Shown in pieces: positions 37,945 to 50,101 of a DNA stretch of 64,000 bases. Both the position numbers and the translations under genes were made by a program. The stretch is from NCBI GenBank assembly GCA_031216445.1, contig CM062210.1, positions 7,622,501 through 7,686,500 of the forward strand, read 5' to 3'. A model generated the notes under the pieces. The model had not been told where the DNA came from and made no database searches. It saw only the letters and a list, made by a program, of their open reading frames with translations. The first letter of the stretch is position 1. Each line of letters starts with the position of its first letter. This stretch comes from Lateolabrax maculatus. Its lineage: Eukaryota; Chordata; Actinopteri; Acropomatiformes; Lateolabracidae.

Positions 37945-38340
37945 GTGGCGAGAAAGCAACGGGAGATGCAAGCGGCAAACAGGTGGCTGATACCGTACTA
38001 CAGCTGTGGCAGCAGTCTCATTAAGGATTCACAGAGGTTTCTTTCGACGAGCAGCGCTGCTCGATTTGGCTCGGGGGCAGACTACTCTTATGAATCCGCT
38101 GGAGCCGCGAGACAGACAGCGAGACACTCGGCAGGCTGCGGCGCTGGGCAGGCAGAGTGTCAGCTCTGTTCGTGCAGAGGATTGTTTTGCAGCGTGAGGC
38201 CCCTGACTCTTCCCCAGCTGATTGGTGTGGCTTCATTAGCATGGGCTGCGGCTCCTCCGATTTGCAGTAATTAAAGAGAGAAATCAGAGCGCTTGCCTCC
38301 AGTCCAGACACAGCCAGTGCCTGTCAAGTGAGATCGCCGT
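37945..38340. promoter_or_regulatory. CpG-rich block in the long intron, candidate regulatory element
   Basis: By eye this ~400 bp holds about 23 CpGs in an otherwise CpG-poor intron. It includes an exact 16-bp palindrome, CGAGCAGCGCTGCTCG (38048-38063), and ends with TAAT-core motifs (TTCATTAGCATGGGC, GCAGTAATTAAAGAG). Frames are open on both strands for 96-114 codons, which such composition explains. No homology to a protein is recognised. It could be an intragenic promoter, an enhancer or a conserved element. Confidence 0.35.
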
Positions 38341-38381
38341 GGAACAGATCTGGAGTTCCTGGCCGACTGCCACTCCACGAT

Positions 38382-38400
38382 CCCCCCCCCCCCCCCCCCC
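38382..38400 (+). repeat. Poly(C) tract, 19 bp
   Basis: An uninterrupted C run immediately after the CpG-rich block; quadruplex-prone on the minus strand and i-motif-prone on the plus strand. Confidence 0.95.
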
Positions 38401-41319
38401 AGTCCCTATAGTAAGAGTGAGTCTGGAGGAGAGGTATGGGGTGTTGGCGTCTGTGCCAAGTTACCCCCTAAGTAACCCCCGGGGTTACACAGCCACACAC
38501 GCCTCTCCCCACGGGCGCACGCTGGGCCGGCGTTGTCATGGTGATAACAGGGGAAAATGTTTAATGAAGACACTGATGGGAATTTATGAGGCTGTGGCTG
38601 TGTGCATTTACAGGGATATGACCCTTAGCCCATCACGCACTGCCTCCTGTGGTTCTACATCTATATCTTCACTTACACAAGCTGTAGTTGATCATCGGGG
38701 CGTATGCTCAGGCAGGCGGCCTCAATATGCTGCAAGCCCAGCAACACCCAGGTACAGTTGGAGACACGTGGTGTTGGTTGTCCAATAACGTTAATCCAGT
38801 GGGATCAGAAAATATATATTGTTTTCATTTAGTCTAAACTGAAAGAATCAGTACCTACTAATCTCTTGAGAGGGATTCTTATGGGGGTAATTTAAATACA
38901 AATTCTATTAGAGTGGCTGTATACTCCAGACAAAATTGAATTTGGTGTTTTCATGCAGGCAAAATGGAGGAAATTTGACCATAAAAAAGCGTTAATTGCC
39001 GAACGTGGATAATCAGCTATCAATACACCCTCTACTGTAACTAACCCACGGAGCCATGTGATTGGTTGTGTTTTTCCACCAAAGTTCTTGAGGCTTCTTG
39101 TTTCAAGTTGTTTTGAGTAGATTTCAGGTTGTGTCTCGCAAGTTTCTGTATCTCCCATGGACACCATTAAACAAAAAGGGCCAGGGGTCTCATGGAGAGT
39201 GCTGGCATTTGCTCAGGATGCCACATTCAACAGCAGTTCAACAGCCCTTGAGTACATGACAAATTTAATTCATTTTAAGTAGACTGCTGACCTTAGTGTG
39301 AACACAAATGGAAGGCCATCTGGAGTGTGAGGTCCTTTGCACAGTTAAAAACTTGTAAGTATTTTATTTATTTTTTTTACAAATGTACCTTAGCAGACGT
39401 AACATAAAGAGTAGTTCCTGACAGTTTAAGGTCCTGTAATTCAGTCTGTACTGAAGGGATTCAGGGATAATGTATTTTGAGATGGACACAATGTCAGATT
39501 AGGTGATTAAATTCCTGCCATGACTTGGCCCAAACACGTCAGACTACATATAACTTGCAGTTTTTCATGACCTGAATGGCACACAAAATTGTTTGGGCAG
39601 AGAAGCTATAGACAGACTTCAGGGATCAGGAATATCAACAACCATGGTGTCCAAAGCACAAGAGACAGCAAAAATAAATTTAGACATGGCTGCAATTGGT
39701 TCTCTTCCACTATTGACACACCACATGGGATAAAATTGTCTTGTCCAATTTTCAATTCATCCCCAACACCCCATGTCGCTTGAATCGAGCCATTTCCAAG
39801 CTAATACTGTAGTCTGATCCCGGTATTACTAAAATCAGTTAAGGTAGCACACTGATTCAGATGCCTGTAGGGTGCACTAGAAAAAGCACTAATTCGACCT
39901 CAGTTCAGTACCCAACAGCAGCGCTTCTTGTGGTGGAATTTGAACTCTATGGACAATCAAATTCAGCACCACTGTGCTATGTTCAAGCAGCCACTGAGAA
40001 ATACAGAGGTTTTGAGATGGTATGTGGACCCAGGTGTGGAGAGGACACATCATACTGAACCCATGAAGTTATTCTGTTCTCTCCTCTGAACACTTCTCTT
40101 TGTCCCTTTACTGTCAGTCTCAGTATCAGAGACTCCCAGCCCACTAAGTCTCTTGTGACTGGGGTTTCAATTATGAATGCTACCTTTGACTACCTCTGTT
40201 ATTCCACGGCAGCCCACATATCCCTGCCTGCCACCACTCATGTGTGACTTGATGTATTGTCTCACTGTTTTCCCCCTTTTCAAAATTAATTGCAGTTTTA
40301 TCTCTCCCCAAGATAAAAAAGCCTGCTGAGAACATAATAGTCTAAAAGTAGTGTGGATTCTATTCAAACAAAACAATTAAAACCTTGGTGTTTTCCTCAC
40401 TGTTTTTGACTGGGAAAGTGTTGGGTGAGATTTTTAGTAGCAGTTCTTCTTTTATCTGTTACCACAATAGGATGAAGTATTACCTTCAATTACCTTTCGG
40501 GATTGGGTTTTTTTTTTGGCAAACTCGGATCCAATTCTGGACCTGACCATTTTATTTGGCGTAATGACTTTTCACGTACAGTATCATATTATCCCTCATC
40601 AAAAACTAATTACATCTTGGAAATAATTCTTGTCATTGTGATTAAAGTGTAATTTGTCTCAGACCACGGTGCAAACATCTTCACTGATACTGAGTTGATT
40701 TTACTTACTTCATTTTTGGGTGTGAGCACCATTTGCTGACTCAGTTTAATTAATTTTGTCTGGCATTTTAGCAAACATGAACATTATCCTTTTCAGACAT
40801 ATTACTATTGTCAACACAGCTGCAGGTAGAAAAGATCATTACTGTCAACTAAAACCAGAATTAATGCTGCACCTTCAACAGGTTAAGACAAATGTTGAAG
40901 TAAATCAACTCAACTTTCACAGACATAGTTGACAGCTTGGTCTTGCTGTTTTGAAAGGGAAGATCAGACCTTAATTTAAAGCCACTCCTCAAACTAAATA
41001 ACCACTCAACTGAGCTTTTCTTTGTGTTATTGGAAACAGAGCCCCGAGTTTGGCAGAATGTCTCAGGGAAAATACCCAGAAATGTTATGTGTAATTTGCA
41101 GCAAAATATTACCGTATATAAGCATTGTAAATTCGGATGGATTTTGATCGGCTGTCAGTGTGTCTATCGTTGATCAAATCACTCTGAAAGTGATCCAAAC
41201 GATATTGTTCGCTGCCGTCATTGTCGTTATAGTTGTGGTGTGGACTCGATTTTTCAAAACGATATATTTACAGTTATCTTTATAGTTATCGTTCTTGGTG
41301 TGGACAGACATTAAGTCTT

Positions 41320-41410
41320 TATCACAGTGGCCTGGGTTCGAGTCCGACCCACGGCCCTTTGCTGCAGGTCATCTCTCCTCTCTCTCCCTGACTCTCAACC
41401 CTCCATCACC
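41320..41410 (+). mobile_element. tRNA-SINE fragment with an intact box B
   Basis: GGCCTGGGTTCGAGTCCGAC contains a perfect polymerase III box B (GGTTCGAGTCC), followed by ACGGCCCTTTGCTGCAGGTC and a CT-rich tail, as in a common teleost SINE. No box A is preserved upstream, so it is a truncated copy. Confidence 0.6.
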
Positions 41411-44400
41411 TCATCAACATCATGACATGTAAACAAGTCTATATTTATGTATGGGTAATATGTATATTTAAGAAATCTAAGGAATGCTCATTTCACCCAC
41501 TGAACTGACGGTTTCCTGCTAAAAGCTGCTTCCTTCAACCTGTGTCACTGCTTCAAAAATTGCGAAGAGTTTTGAGTGGTAAATGTGCCAACGTTGTTAT
41601 AAATATACAACATGTCCTGTTCACTAGCGCAAAGTTTGACAGTTGTAGGAAGAGGGACTTAGCTACGGTAAATTGAACAGAAAGAGGCTTTGGCTGACCG
41701 CTTAACACCGTCTGATACAGATTAGTCCATACCTTTGACCTGTTCTCTGCCCTACATATCATCACACTGTACATGTGAAGCGCTTAAAATGAGCACTAAA
41801 TATGTATCGCTTTGTCGTCATCCTGGTAGATTACAACAACATGTTCTACTATTTTAGATATGATGTGATTTTCTACACCAGGCTATGACGCCACAAAACT
41901 GTTTCTTTTTGAAGTGCACATTGTTGTGCTTGTGTGTGTTTGCCTCCCTGCTTTAAATATAGTCAAGATGACAGGCATAGCATTTACCTTGATGTTTACT
42001 GCTTTGAACTACTTGGCATGGGCAATGCCTGGGCTGGGATTCACATAAGAAAGAAGCCTATTTGAACAAGCTCATCTGGGGAAAATACCAGGATGACATG
42101 GCTGACACACACACACAGGCTTTGAATGGTTCCTCTCTTAGCAAGTGATGAGCATGAGACACAGCAATTCAAAAATAAAATCCAGAAATGGGACCTTTTT
42201 GTGTCTTTGAACATCATCCATTAGAAAACATGGTGTTTCTCTCTCCCTCCCTATCACACACCAAGACACAATGCACCTCAGATATTCACCTCACTGTCAG
42301 GTTTCTGCACCTTAAGTGATATTTAAAAGGGAGTTTAGATGAGAGAGCAAAGTGTCACCTTTTCTGTTTTATCTCAGTGTAAGTGCAAAATCAAACTGCA
42401 ATGTACCGACTAACAATATACCAAAATGACATCACTGTTCTGTGACTCCAGTAGGCAGACTTTCAAAACCGATCTTAGGCTTCTGCCTATATGAAAGCTT
42501 TGTTTCATTATAAATGTTAAAGATAAGCACGGAAATAGAACATTTTAAAAGAAGGGAGTAAAAACCCAGATTAGGCTAAATATTTTCCTCTCACACACAT
42601 CTTGCAAAATCACTTCAGCAATAACTATACCAGCTGGTGGATCTGATGATTAAAAAAAAAGAGCCCAGGACACCCAAATGTGTTTTGTTTTGCATACATT
42701 TCTCTCTGCATTACAGTGCGGAGCTAATCCTCCAACACCTTCCCAAATGGAGCTGCAGCAACAGTCTTGCTCAGATATTATGATGAATAATTTATTGCAC
42801 CCCATTTCAAAGAGCCGAGCAGAAAACCCAACTATTTTTGGTGTAACGGTATCACGCGTTAGTTAAGTCTGCAGGTACACATTGCAGCTGTTGGTTTCTT
42901 GTGCAGCACTGTGGAGTGCAGCAGCGTAAACGGCATTAGACCCTCACTGATATCATTATAGAGTGATTGGTATGTGGACCACTGGCTCAGTGTGCTGCTT
43001 TGCTCTTCTGTTTGCTCAAAGATATTACAATCTCTGACTTCTGTGTCCAGGCTGAGGTGCCCTTGCAGGTACATGCATTGTATGTGTACGTGCATTTTGG
43101 ATGTGTGTTTTACAAGAAAGACCTGCTAACCTGTAAGCATATAAATATGTTCAGGCTGTAGGTGCAAGCAGATTTCTAAGCAGGTTATTGTCTCCCCTTT
43201 TCTCAACTCACATGCACAGGCATCAGTGGATGTCTCAGCTCTGCCATCTCAGGTAGTGCACTTGATCATGACATTTGTTTAACATTCCTCATCCCCACTC
43301 TCTCAGCCACATGGTGAAGTGCCGCATACCTCTTTCTCCCGTTGTTTAAACACGCTCGCCGCTTTTCCATCTTTTTTATTAGAAATGTGAAGTGTGTCAT
43401 GGAGGCAAACACCAGAGCAGCACAGAAGAGGAGGACAGATAAGCCTTGCAGGACTGACGGTGACTGTTCGAACACGTGTTACCCCGAGGAAGTACTTACT
43501 GGAGGAACACACAGGCGTGACAGCATCTACGAATATCGCCAGTGACCATAAGAGTGACTTCAGTATGTTCCTGAATATGACTGCTTGTGGGTTTTTGTGA
43601 GAATGAATCGATGCACGTCAAACCTCCCTGGTGTGATAACCATTAGCACCGGCCTCGCTGGAGGATGTGACATGAGTTGTGAAATCATTCTGGGTAGTAC
43701 GTAGTAGTGACTGAAATGTGTGAAAACGGGTCCATTTACGCAGAGTTCAAGTAAAGGAAAACAACAGGTACCAAAGTCAGGCTTTCTTTCAAAGAGCTGG
43801 TTCTTACGAGAACCAGACACCATCTTGAGTTTCTTTTTTCCTCCTTTTTTTTTCCCATCCACCGCAGTGTCAGGGGAATACCGTTGTATGGATGAGAGTG
43901 GATTTAGATAGGGCTGACAGGTGGGTGACCAGGGTATCTCATGTGAAAAAGAGTGAACAGGGCTCCCTTCCGGTTCGCCAGAGAACAGGATAGATATGAT
44001 CGTATGGTTGACTTAATGTAGGGACTGATTTTATGGGGATTAACTTCCGAGGACACTATTTCTTTCTTTTCAGTAATAAAAACCAGTCACTGGCAGTCAT
44101 GATAAAAGTCTCCCACCATGCATTACTCTTGCATCCGTCTTACATTTGTGCAACAGCGAGCACTGCAGCCCATTCTTTCTTGTATCTAAAGTGATTGCTG
44201 CAAAATGTTCTCATCTTTTCCTCTCAGACGACGGATGGCCGGACCATTTTTGCGTCCTGTAGTAGGCGAAAAACTGAATTTGAATTTGAAGTGTGCAGAA
44301 AGCAACTAAAACAGCATAAAATAGCTAAATGCACTGATAATTTCAGTTTTGCAGCAGCATCACACACAAAGTCTAGTATTTAAGAGTTTGGAGACGCAAA

Positions 44401-45344
44401 AAAAAAAAAATTGTTGAGTCAGTTTGAGTGTGTTCTGCTTCAGATTTTGTCCCTGCGGGCCGCCTGGTTGGCTCTGCTTTTTGAAGGTGGGGTGGCGTCC
44501 GATGCGGCCACGGACTCAGGCTGGACAGCGAGCTCGTTTTTGTTCTCCCCTTCACATTGCCAACTCCAGCTGTCACACAGAGGGACAATGGAGAAGAGGA
44601 GGGGGTGCTCTCTGAATGGAAAAAATAAACTGGAGAGCCCCCCGTCACACAGCCCCCCTCCCCAAGACTCGTCATCTGCATTTGACAGGACCCCTGTTCT
44701 CCTCTCTTCACCGCCCCTTTTCTTTTTCTTTCTCCTTTTCTCTCCCTGTGCTCTCCATAATCCCCCTTTCTCTCTCTCTCCCTGCTAAGTGCAGCTGTTA
44801 CTCTCCAATGGATCCTTTTTTTTTTTTTTCAGACTGATTGCTAATTAGGATAGCTTTTTAGTGAGTTTTATCTTTAAAACTTGTTAAACTTGCAATTTTC
44901 CTCTCTTTTTTTCCCCCTTTATTCCGGCAGATCTTCGTAGGGAAGCAGAGAAAAGACTTAGCCAATTATACACAATTTACTTTAGTCTGAGGATTTTTCA
45001 GACTGCACCCAATGTCCCATGCAGCATTCATATAGTTTACAACTACTGTACTGTGCGGTAGCCTCTTATTATAGCGCTCACTTCAGCTTTGAATGCAAAA
45101 GCCTACTTTGAAGAATAGACTGCCCCATCTCCCTTATTCTGCTCACATAACTGAATCCCTGGGAGAGGGAGCGGAGGAAAAGGAGAGCCTGAGAAAACAG
45201 CAATTCACACACGGAACACAGAGACCCCTAGTAGCTCAACAAATGAGTGTCTAGCCCTATGTCCATTCACATCGCCCCTCGGTCCGCAAGCCTATTAGCC
45301 AGGCATCGCTCCTTGAACATTCACTGTCGACAACATGTGGAGGC

Positions 45345-45358
45345 ATCGCTATAGCAAC
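45345..45358 (+). promoter_or_regulatory. RFX X-box-like site
   Basis: ATCGCTATAGCAAC agrees with the X-box consensus GTTRCYATRGYAAC at 12 of 14 positions, with a perfect right half. It lies about 60 bp upstream of a TATA-like box at the edge of a CpG-rich block. Confidence 0.45.
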
Positions 45359-45394
45359 CGGTGGATATGACATGTGCAATGGACGGGGACTCCT

Positions 45395-45892
45395 GAGCTG
45401 CTGAATATAAGGAGGGGCTCAGCCTTAACGAAATGATCGCAGAAAAAAAAAAAAAAAAACCCCAGCCCCACCACCTCCCCGTCTCTTTTCACTGGCACCG
45501 AGACGCTGAAAGGACTCACTAGTGGGGCTTCTGCGCATTCTTCCGAGGCTCGGAAAATCAGGCGGGCATATCCCACATTCTTCTCCCCTTTTCTTGTCCT
45601 CTCCGACTCTCCCTTTTTTTTTTTTTTTTTCCTTCTTTTTTCTCCCTTTTTTCTTCATCTTCGTGTTGAAGCCGCGGTCTTTTGTTGGGGACAGAGGGGG
45701 AGGGGAGGGGGGGGGGGCGCATGGGACCCTGGCAGGGGGAACTTTTTCTGGAGGCGCGGACTGAGTGGGCGGCCGGGACGCACAGACGCTTGTTGGAGCC
45801 GCGGCGGGCGTCAGTGGTTCACCGCGCTCTCTGGAATACAAGACTCCGCGTGTCCCGCGACATGTGCGCTCCGCCCGGCGACGTGCACTGGG
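45395..45892 (+). promoter_or_regulatory. Candidate internal promoter with non-coding or alternative first exon
   Basis: A TATA-like element (GAATATAAGG, around 45406) is followed by purine/pyrimidine low-complexity DNA, a G-rich quadruplex-prone tract (45687-45717), and about 220 bp with roughly 27 CpGs ending at a donor-like site, GG|gtaatt, at 45892/45893. This looks like the first exon of an internally initiated transcript, about 4.0 kb before the transmembrane exon. The open frame through it (ATG at 45721 or 45862) ends in phase 1 and would be out of frame with the phase-0 transmembrane exon, so any such exon would act as 5' UTR. Confidence 0.35.
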
Positions 45893-48800
45893 GTAATTAT
45901 CTCCCGGCTTGAAACGTGTGTCTGTGCCTGTTTTGTCCCCGTGTTTCAGTGTGCGAGTTGTGATGCGTCAAACGCGTAAAAAAGAAGAAAAAAAAAAAAG
46001 AAAAAAAAAAAGGCGCACTGAAGGACCGGCTCTGAAGAAACTTCTCAACAATCGCAACGTCCCGTTTTCCGATGTGAATGAAAATGATTTTTTTTTTTTT
46101 TTTTAGCGCGTTGCAGAATATTTTAACAGCTCCGGCTCTGTGTTTGCATTTTGTTTCATCCTCTCTGCTGCGATAGTCTGCTGGAGATAGACCCTCCCGG
46201 AAGATTGTGGGATAAATACAGGATCGAGCATCGGGGGGAAACATGCATGCAAATGTAGTCGGTCGAAGCTTATTGAAATGACGCTCTTAAAACTGGACCT
46301 TTGAAGCGGTGGTTCGCTGTGAGCACATCTGGCTGCAGGGGACAAAGTTTGTGTGCAGGTTGATCCTGCCTGGTGCAGCCCGGCAGCAGCTCCGGCTCAG
46401 AAACCCTGAGAACTGAAAGCTGCTAAATCCGCCCTGTGTTTGCATCAGTTGCACTATTTTAATCATGAGTTTTTAGTTAAAAAAAAAAAAAAAAACGATA
46501 ATAAATGATCTTTGTCTCATTTAAATCTTATGCAACTGAGCTTTTATTATTCTATTCAAATTTATTCTTAGATTCATTTTCAAAAAAATCTAGAGTAGGA
46601 TTGACTGACTGGAAATAAATATTTTAGCCAATGTTGAAGGTTTCTATGGTAATATGAGTTTCCCATATCAAATTTCTTTATGTCTTTCTCAAGTTAATAA
46701 TTATTTTCATTATTTTAGAGTTTACAAATTTGTCTGAAAAATAGGTCAAACAATTCCCATTATTTCTGTATTTACAAAATTTCAAGAAATGTATTAGTAG
46801 TAGAGTACCTGGGGTCGTGTGTTTTTCTAGATCTATGAAAAACTGCATGAATCTTGCATTTCATGTGTAATTTCTTTTGTTAATCACAGGACTATCAGTC
46901 ACATTTTGTTGCATAGAAAACTGCTTAAAATGTAGCTGATTTCAAACCTCTTAAGTCTTTAATTGTAGCTGCAACTTTTTTGGAATGAAAAAAAAAACAA
47001 CCTTGGTTTAGGGGTTGGTTGAGGTTTGGCAGTTGTGTGTTTGGGAGGATTTTCCTCTTGTACTTCTTAAATGTATTGTAGTGTGAGTGAATGGATAGCC
47101 AGCCGCCCCAACAACACCTCTCTGCCTGACCTTTCCTCTATCATTTGAATAATCCAGAGCACCGAGATCCATCTGCCCCTCGTCTCCTCTCAGGTTGGCT
47201 AATTCACCAGACTGGGGCAATGTGAATAGAAGAGAGAAACAGAAGAGCAAAGTCTGTTAGAGGCAGAGAGTAATAACTCCACTCAGTTTGGATCCTATAC
47301 ATCAACAGCACAAATAGCAGCGTTGAATTTGATTTTAAAGGAAACAATCAAAATGTATTTACTGAGGTTTAAAATGTATTCCAAGGGAGTATTTCATGTC
47401 AATCTTAAATTTCATTGCAAAATTCTGCTCTAATAGTCTTTATTTTTTCAACTCTTGATTATGGTAATTGTGTATTGAAAATGCAATTTTCATATATTGA
47501 TATTTAACCATTCAAATGCTTTTTTTCAGTTAAAGTGATTCATTTATTTAGCAGTTTTCAAATATTTTAAACATTTTATTTGGAATTTTTTTTAAGCCAT
47601 ACCAACAATTATAGTAAAATAAAATTATTTAAAATTAAATAAATAAATAAACAATTCTTAAAAAAAGCAAAGAGACAGATCGCCAAAGGCCCATGAAGGT
47701 AATTCTTAGCCTCACATCTCCTCCCTTTTCCCTCCTCATCCTCTTCTCTCTCTTTCTGTATCTCCTCTGGTTTCTTTTTAACATGATTACTGCCTTCAAA
47801 CACTCTTTTGTGCTTGCAGTGCATTTTAAGCCTGTTTGCACCCACAGTGGAAACGCTTTTTATTCATTTCTTGGTGTTTACCTGAATATTTTCAAGAGTA
47901 GCCACAGATTGTAGAGGGCCACATCTTTGATTACCTGGATAAGACCTGTTTTTTTTTTTTCTTTACTTTTTAGAATGAAGAAAAGCTTTTAGTCAAAGGG
48001 AATAGCTTGGAGTTGTCAGGCAGGTTTGAACCAATAGGTCTATAGGGGGCACTTTGGCTTCAGAGGCAGTAGTCTTGAAGCTCTACACCGGTGTGAAACG
48101 CTGTGTCCACAGTGCATAATGCTGAATATTAGATACAGTATGTCTTATGAGGGTTTTCAGGTGCTTTATATTCAGTCTTTTATTGTGTGATTATGTCAGA
48201 GAGGATACTGACTGAAAGGTACTCTTGCAAATGAAAATTGTGTTAATTTCTAAATGTCGTTCCTGCTGTCTGTATGTTCATTTGATCGCGAACAACACAG
48301 ACGAGTAATTGGATCGAGGCCATTTCTCCCCTCTGTACCCGTACATGAGCCTCTTCAAACCTCTCAGTTGTTGACTAACCTCTTAATGCTTGATTGAAAC
48401 TACATGCCCGAGCCACAGCAATTGCAATCAACAGCAACTGTCGTCAGGCCCAACACAGTAATCGAAAAGACCTGGGCATCCGCACAACCACTAAAACATT
48501 GGCAATTACGAGCCACAAGGTCAAACCATATTGGTACTGGTCTGAGGTGAAGTGTCTTGTTTTGAAAATGGTATAACAAGATGTAGCCATCCTTCAGCCG
48601 GCGCGTTAAACCCCTCAGGCTAAATGTCAGAGCTCTGCCTTTTTTTCCTTTTTTTTTTTTCATGTTGTAGATTTGATTCACTTCTCCCATCAATCTTTCA
48701 ATATGGCATGCAGACAATTAGGAGCCTGCTGATGTATTTGTGCACTATTACTGATGTTGCCCTTTTGCAGATGTATAGCTATTGGCATATATGCAGCTGA

Positions 48801-49009
48801 TAAAATGAGATCAAAGGCTGTGGAGAACTGGCTTCTACAGAAAGCCCATGTTTTTGTGTCAGTCATAGGTGACAGCAAGAGTGATTTATGTAAAGTAAAC
48901 TGTGTTGGGAAAATAGTATCTTTCTGTTTTTGAGAGTTAAATGAAAACTAACTTAGCAGGATGTCTAAATTTGATCTAATCAGCAAAGGCAATCTTTAAC
49001 AGTAGCTAC

Positions 49010-49150
49010 ATTTTAGGTATCATTAATTATCCCTCCCAATTATTGCTCCTAATTATTGCTGTTATGCACTCAAAATATTCAGTATCAGTGGGGCCCACAG
49101 GGGATTTATCATTACAGTAAATGGCCATGAGTGGACCAATTATCAACATA
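49010..49150. promoter_or_regulatory. TAAT-rich block, candidate regulatory element
   Basis: Contains CATTAATTATCCCTCCCAAT, TCCTAATTATTGCTG and TTATCATTACAG within about 90 bp, with no repeat or coding signature. Function is inference. Confidence 0.22.
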
Positions 49151-49885
49151 TAGGCCAATTCTTTAACCTATGCTGATAAAAAATCTCTTAGATGATATTA
49201 CAGCACATTAAAAACAAGTCTGCCATGGTGAGACAAACCGTATACCTTCCTGTTTGAATTAACATGCTGTGTGGGTGTGAATATTGAAAAGGCTTTTCTA
49301 ATCAACTGGTGGTGGACGTACGAAGGTCCAGTCTGGGCTGCTTGTGTCTCTCCAGTCCTGGTAGCCATTATCTGTGCGGCTTGGGCCAAGGCCTAATCCA
49401 TCCAAACTCAGGACCAGAGGAGCTAATTAAGCACAAGCTTTTAGTATCCCAACCTCCTGTAGCTGCACAGTGCCAGCCCACCCCATGCCAGCACTAAATG
49501 GGGTTGTAAATATCTATAGTAAGGCACAGTGTGGAGTGGGGGTGGTAATAGGGGTTGACTGAGTCTGAATGCATATTATAAGTATTATAAGGCCAGTATT
49601 AGAGCTGGCTAATGAGTGGGGGCGGGTCAGACAGTGGTAGTGGGTGGAAGGAAAGAGCAGGAGAGGTAGTGGATGTAAGTAAGGAAGCACCCTTGAGTGC
49701 TTTTGAGTCCGCTTTTTTTCACAGGGACATCAAAATAAGCCTCCAGGTGAAAATTGATGCACTGCAGACTTGGTATGGAGGTTGCTGTATATCAAAGAAG
49801 ACTACATCAATCAGAAAAAGACAGAGTAGCATCCTTTACTGCTCTGACAATGTGTTCTCTCTCTCTATTTGTTTGTGTCCTCCAG

Positions 49886-50101
49886 AGGGGCAGCCTGACC
49901 CAGATCCCCGTGGTGAAGGAGACCAGGGTGGAGTCGGGCCAGTTCCTGCTGCTCTCCGTCCTCTGCATGCTCTTCATCCTGGTGGCGCTGGCAGTGTCCA
50001 CCACTTTCTTCTGTGTGCGGCAGCGCTCCCACCTCCGCATGAAGGAAAAGCTGGCCAGCCTGGGGACTGACACCAGTACTGATGCCACCGCAACCTATCA
50101 G
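49886..50101 (+). CDS. ptprn2: ptprn2 exon: juxtamembrane lumenal stretch, transmembrane helix and start of the cytoplasmic tail
   Basis: This 216-nt, 72-codon exon starts in phase 0 after the acceptor tgtcctccag and ends at the donor gttaga, which is weaker than consensus at +3. Residues 1-19 are polar lumenal sequence. Residues 20-43 form one hydrophobic helix (FLLLSVLCMLF..., ending FFC), followed by the basic stop-transfer stretch VRQRSHLRMKEK. The KEKLASLG segment aligns with KEKLSGLG of mammalian PTPRN2, and the exon ends ATATYQ where mammalian PTPRN2 has ATAAYQ. The final Tyr-Gln is the first half of the YQEL endocytic motif completed in the next exon. Retention of the following intron would add eight codons and then a stop, giving a truncated membrane anchor. 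A second acceptor-like AG two bases downstream would shift the frame and is rejected. Confidence 0.96.

Larger units (their letters stand above)
27926..49885 (+). other. ptprn2: ptprn2 intron, 21,960 bp
   Basis: Bounded by gtaagt and a pyrimidine-rich tccag acceptor, this intron separates the lumenal exon from the transmembrane exon. It holds a repeat-family copy near 32 kb, a SINE fragment and an AT-rich family fragment near 33.8-34.2 kb, a recurrent fish sequence near 35.5 kb, a tRNA-SINE fragment near 41.3 kb and two CpG-rich blocks near 38 and 45.7 kb. Between these I see no coding potential; the 114-codon frame at 37930-38274 lies in a CpG-rich block open on both strands. Confidence 0.9.

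Noticed and set aside
39960..39985. A second RE1 site (TTCAGCACCACTGTGCT)
   Set aside because: Only the left half matches; the GGACAG right half is absent.
45425..45841. A minus-strand 138-codon Lys/Pro-rich protein
   Set aside because: It is a reading of poly(A), purine-rich and GC-rich low-complexity sequence without splice context or homology.
48040..48060. A CTCF site at ATAGGGGGCACT
   Set aside because: The GGGGGCAC part fits but the upstream CCRC bases do not; too weak to list.
49725..49746. A 22-nt microexon between cacag and gtgaaa just before the transmembrane exon
   Set aside because: Its length would shift the frame between the certain exons at 27925 and 49886, and joining it from 45892 gives an immediate stop.
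45862..50101. In-frame alternative start exon encoding MCAPPGDVHWG spliced to the transmembrane exon
   Set aside because: The donor at 45892 leaves one coding base, whereas the exon at 49886 starts in phase 0; the join reads out of frame through the membrane exon.
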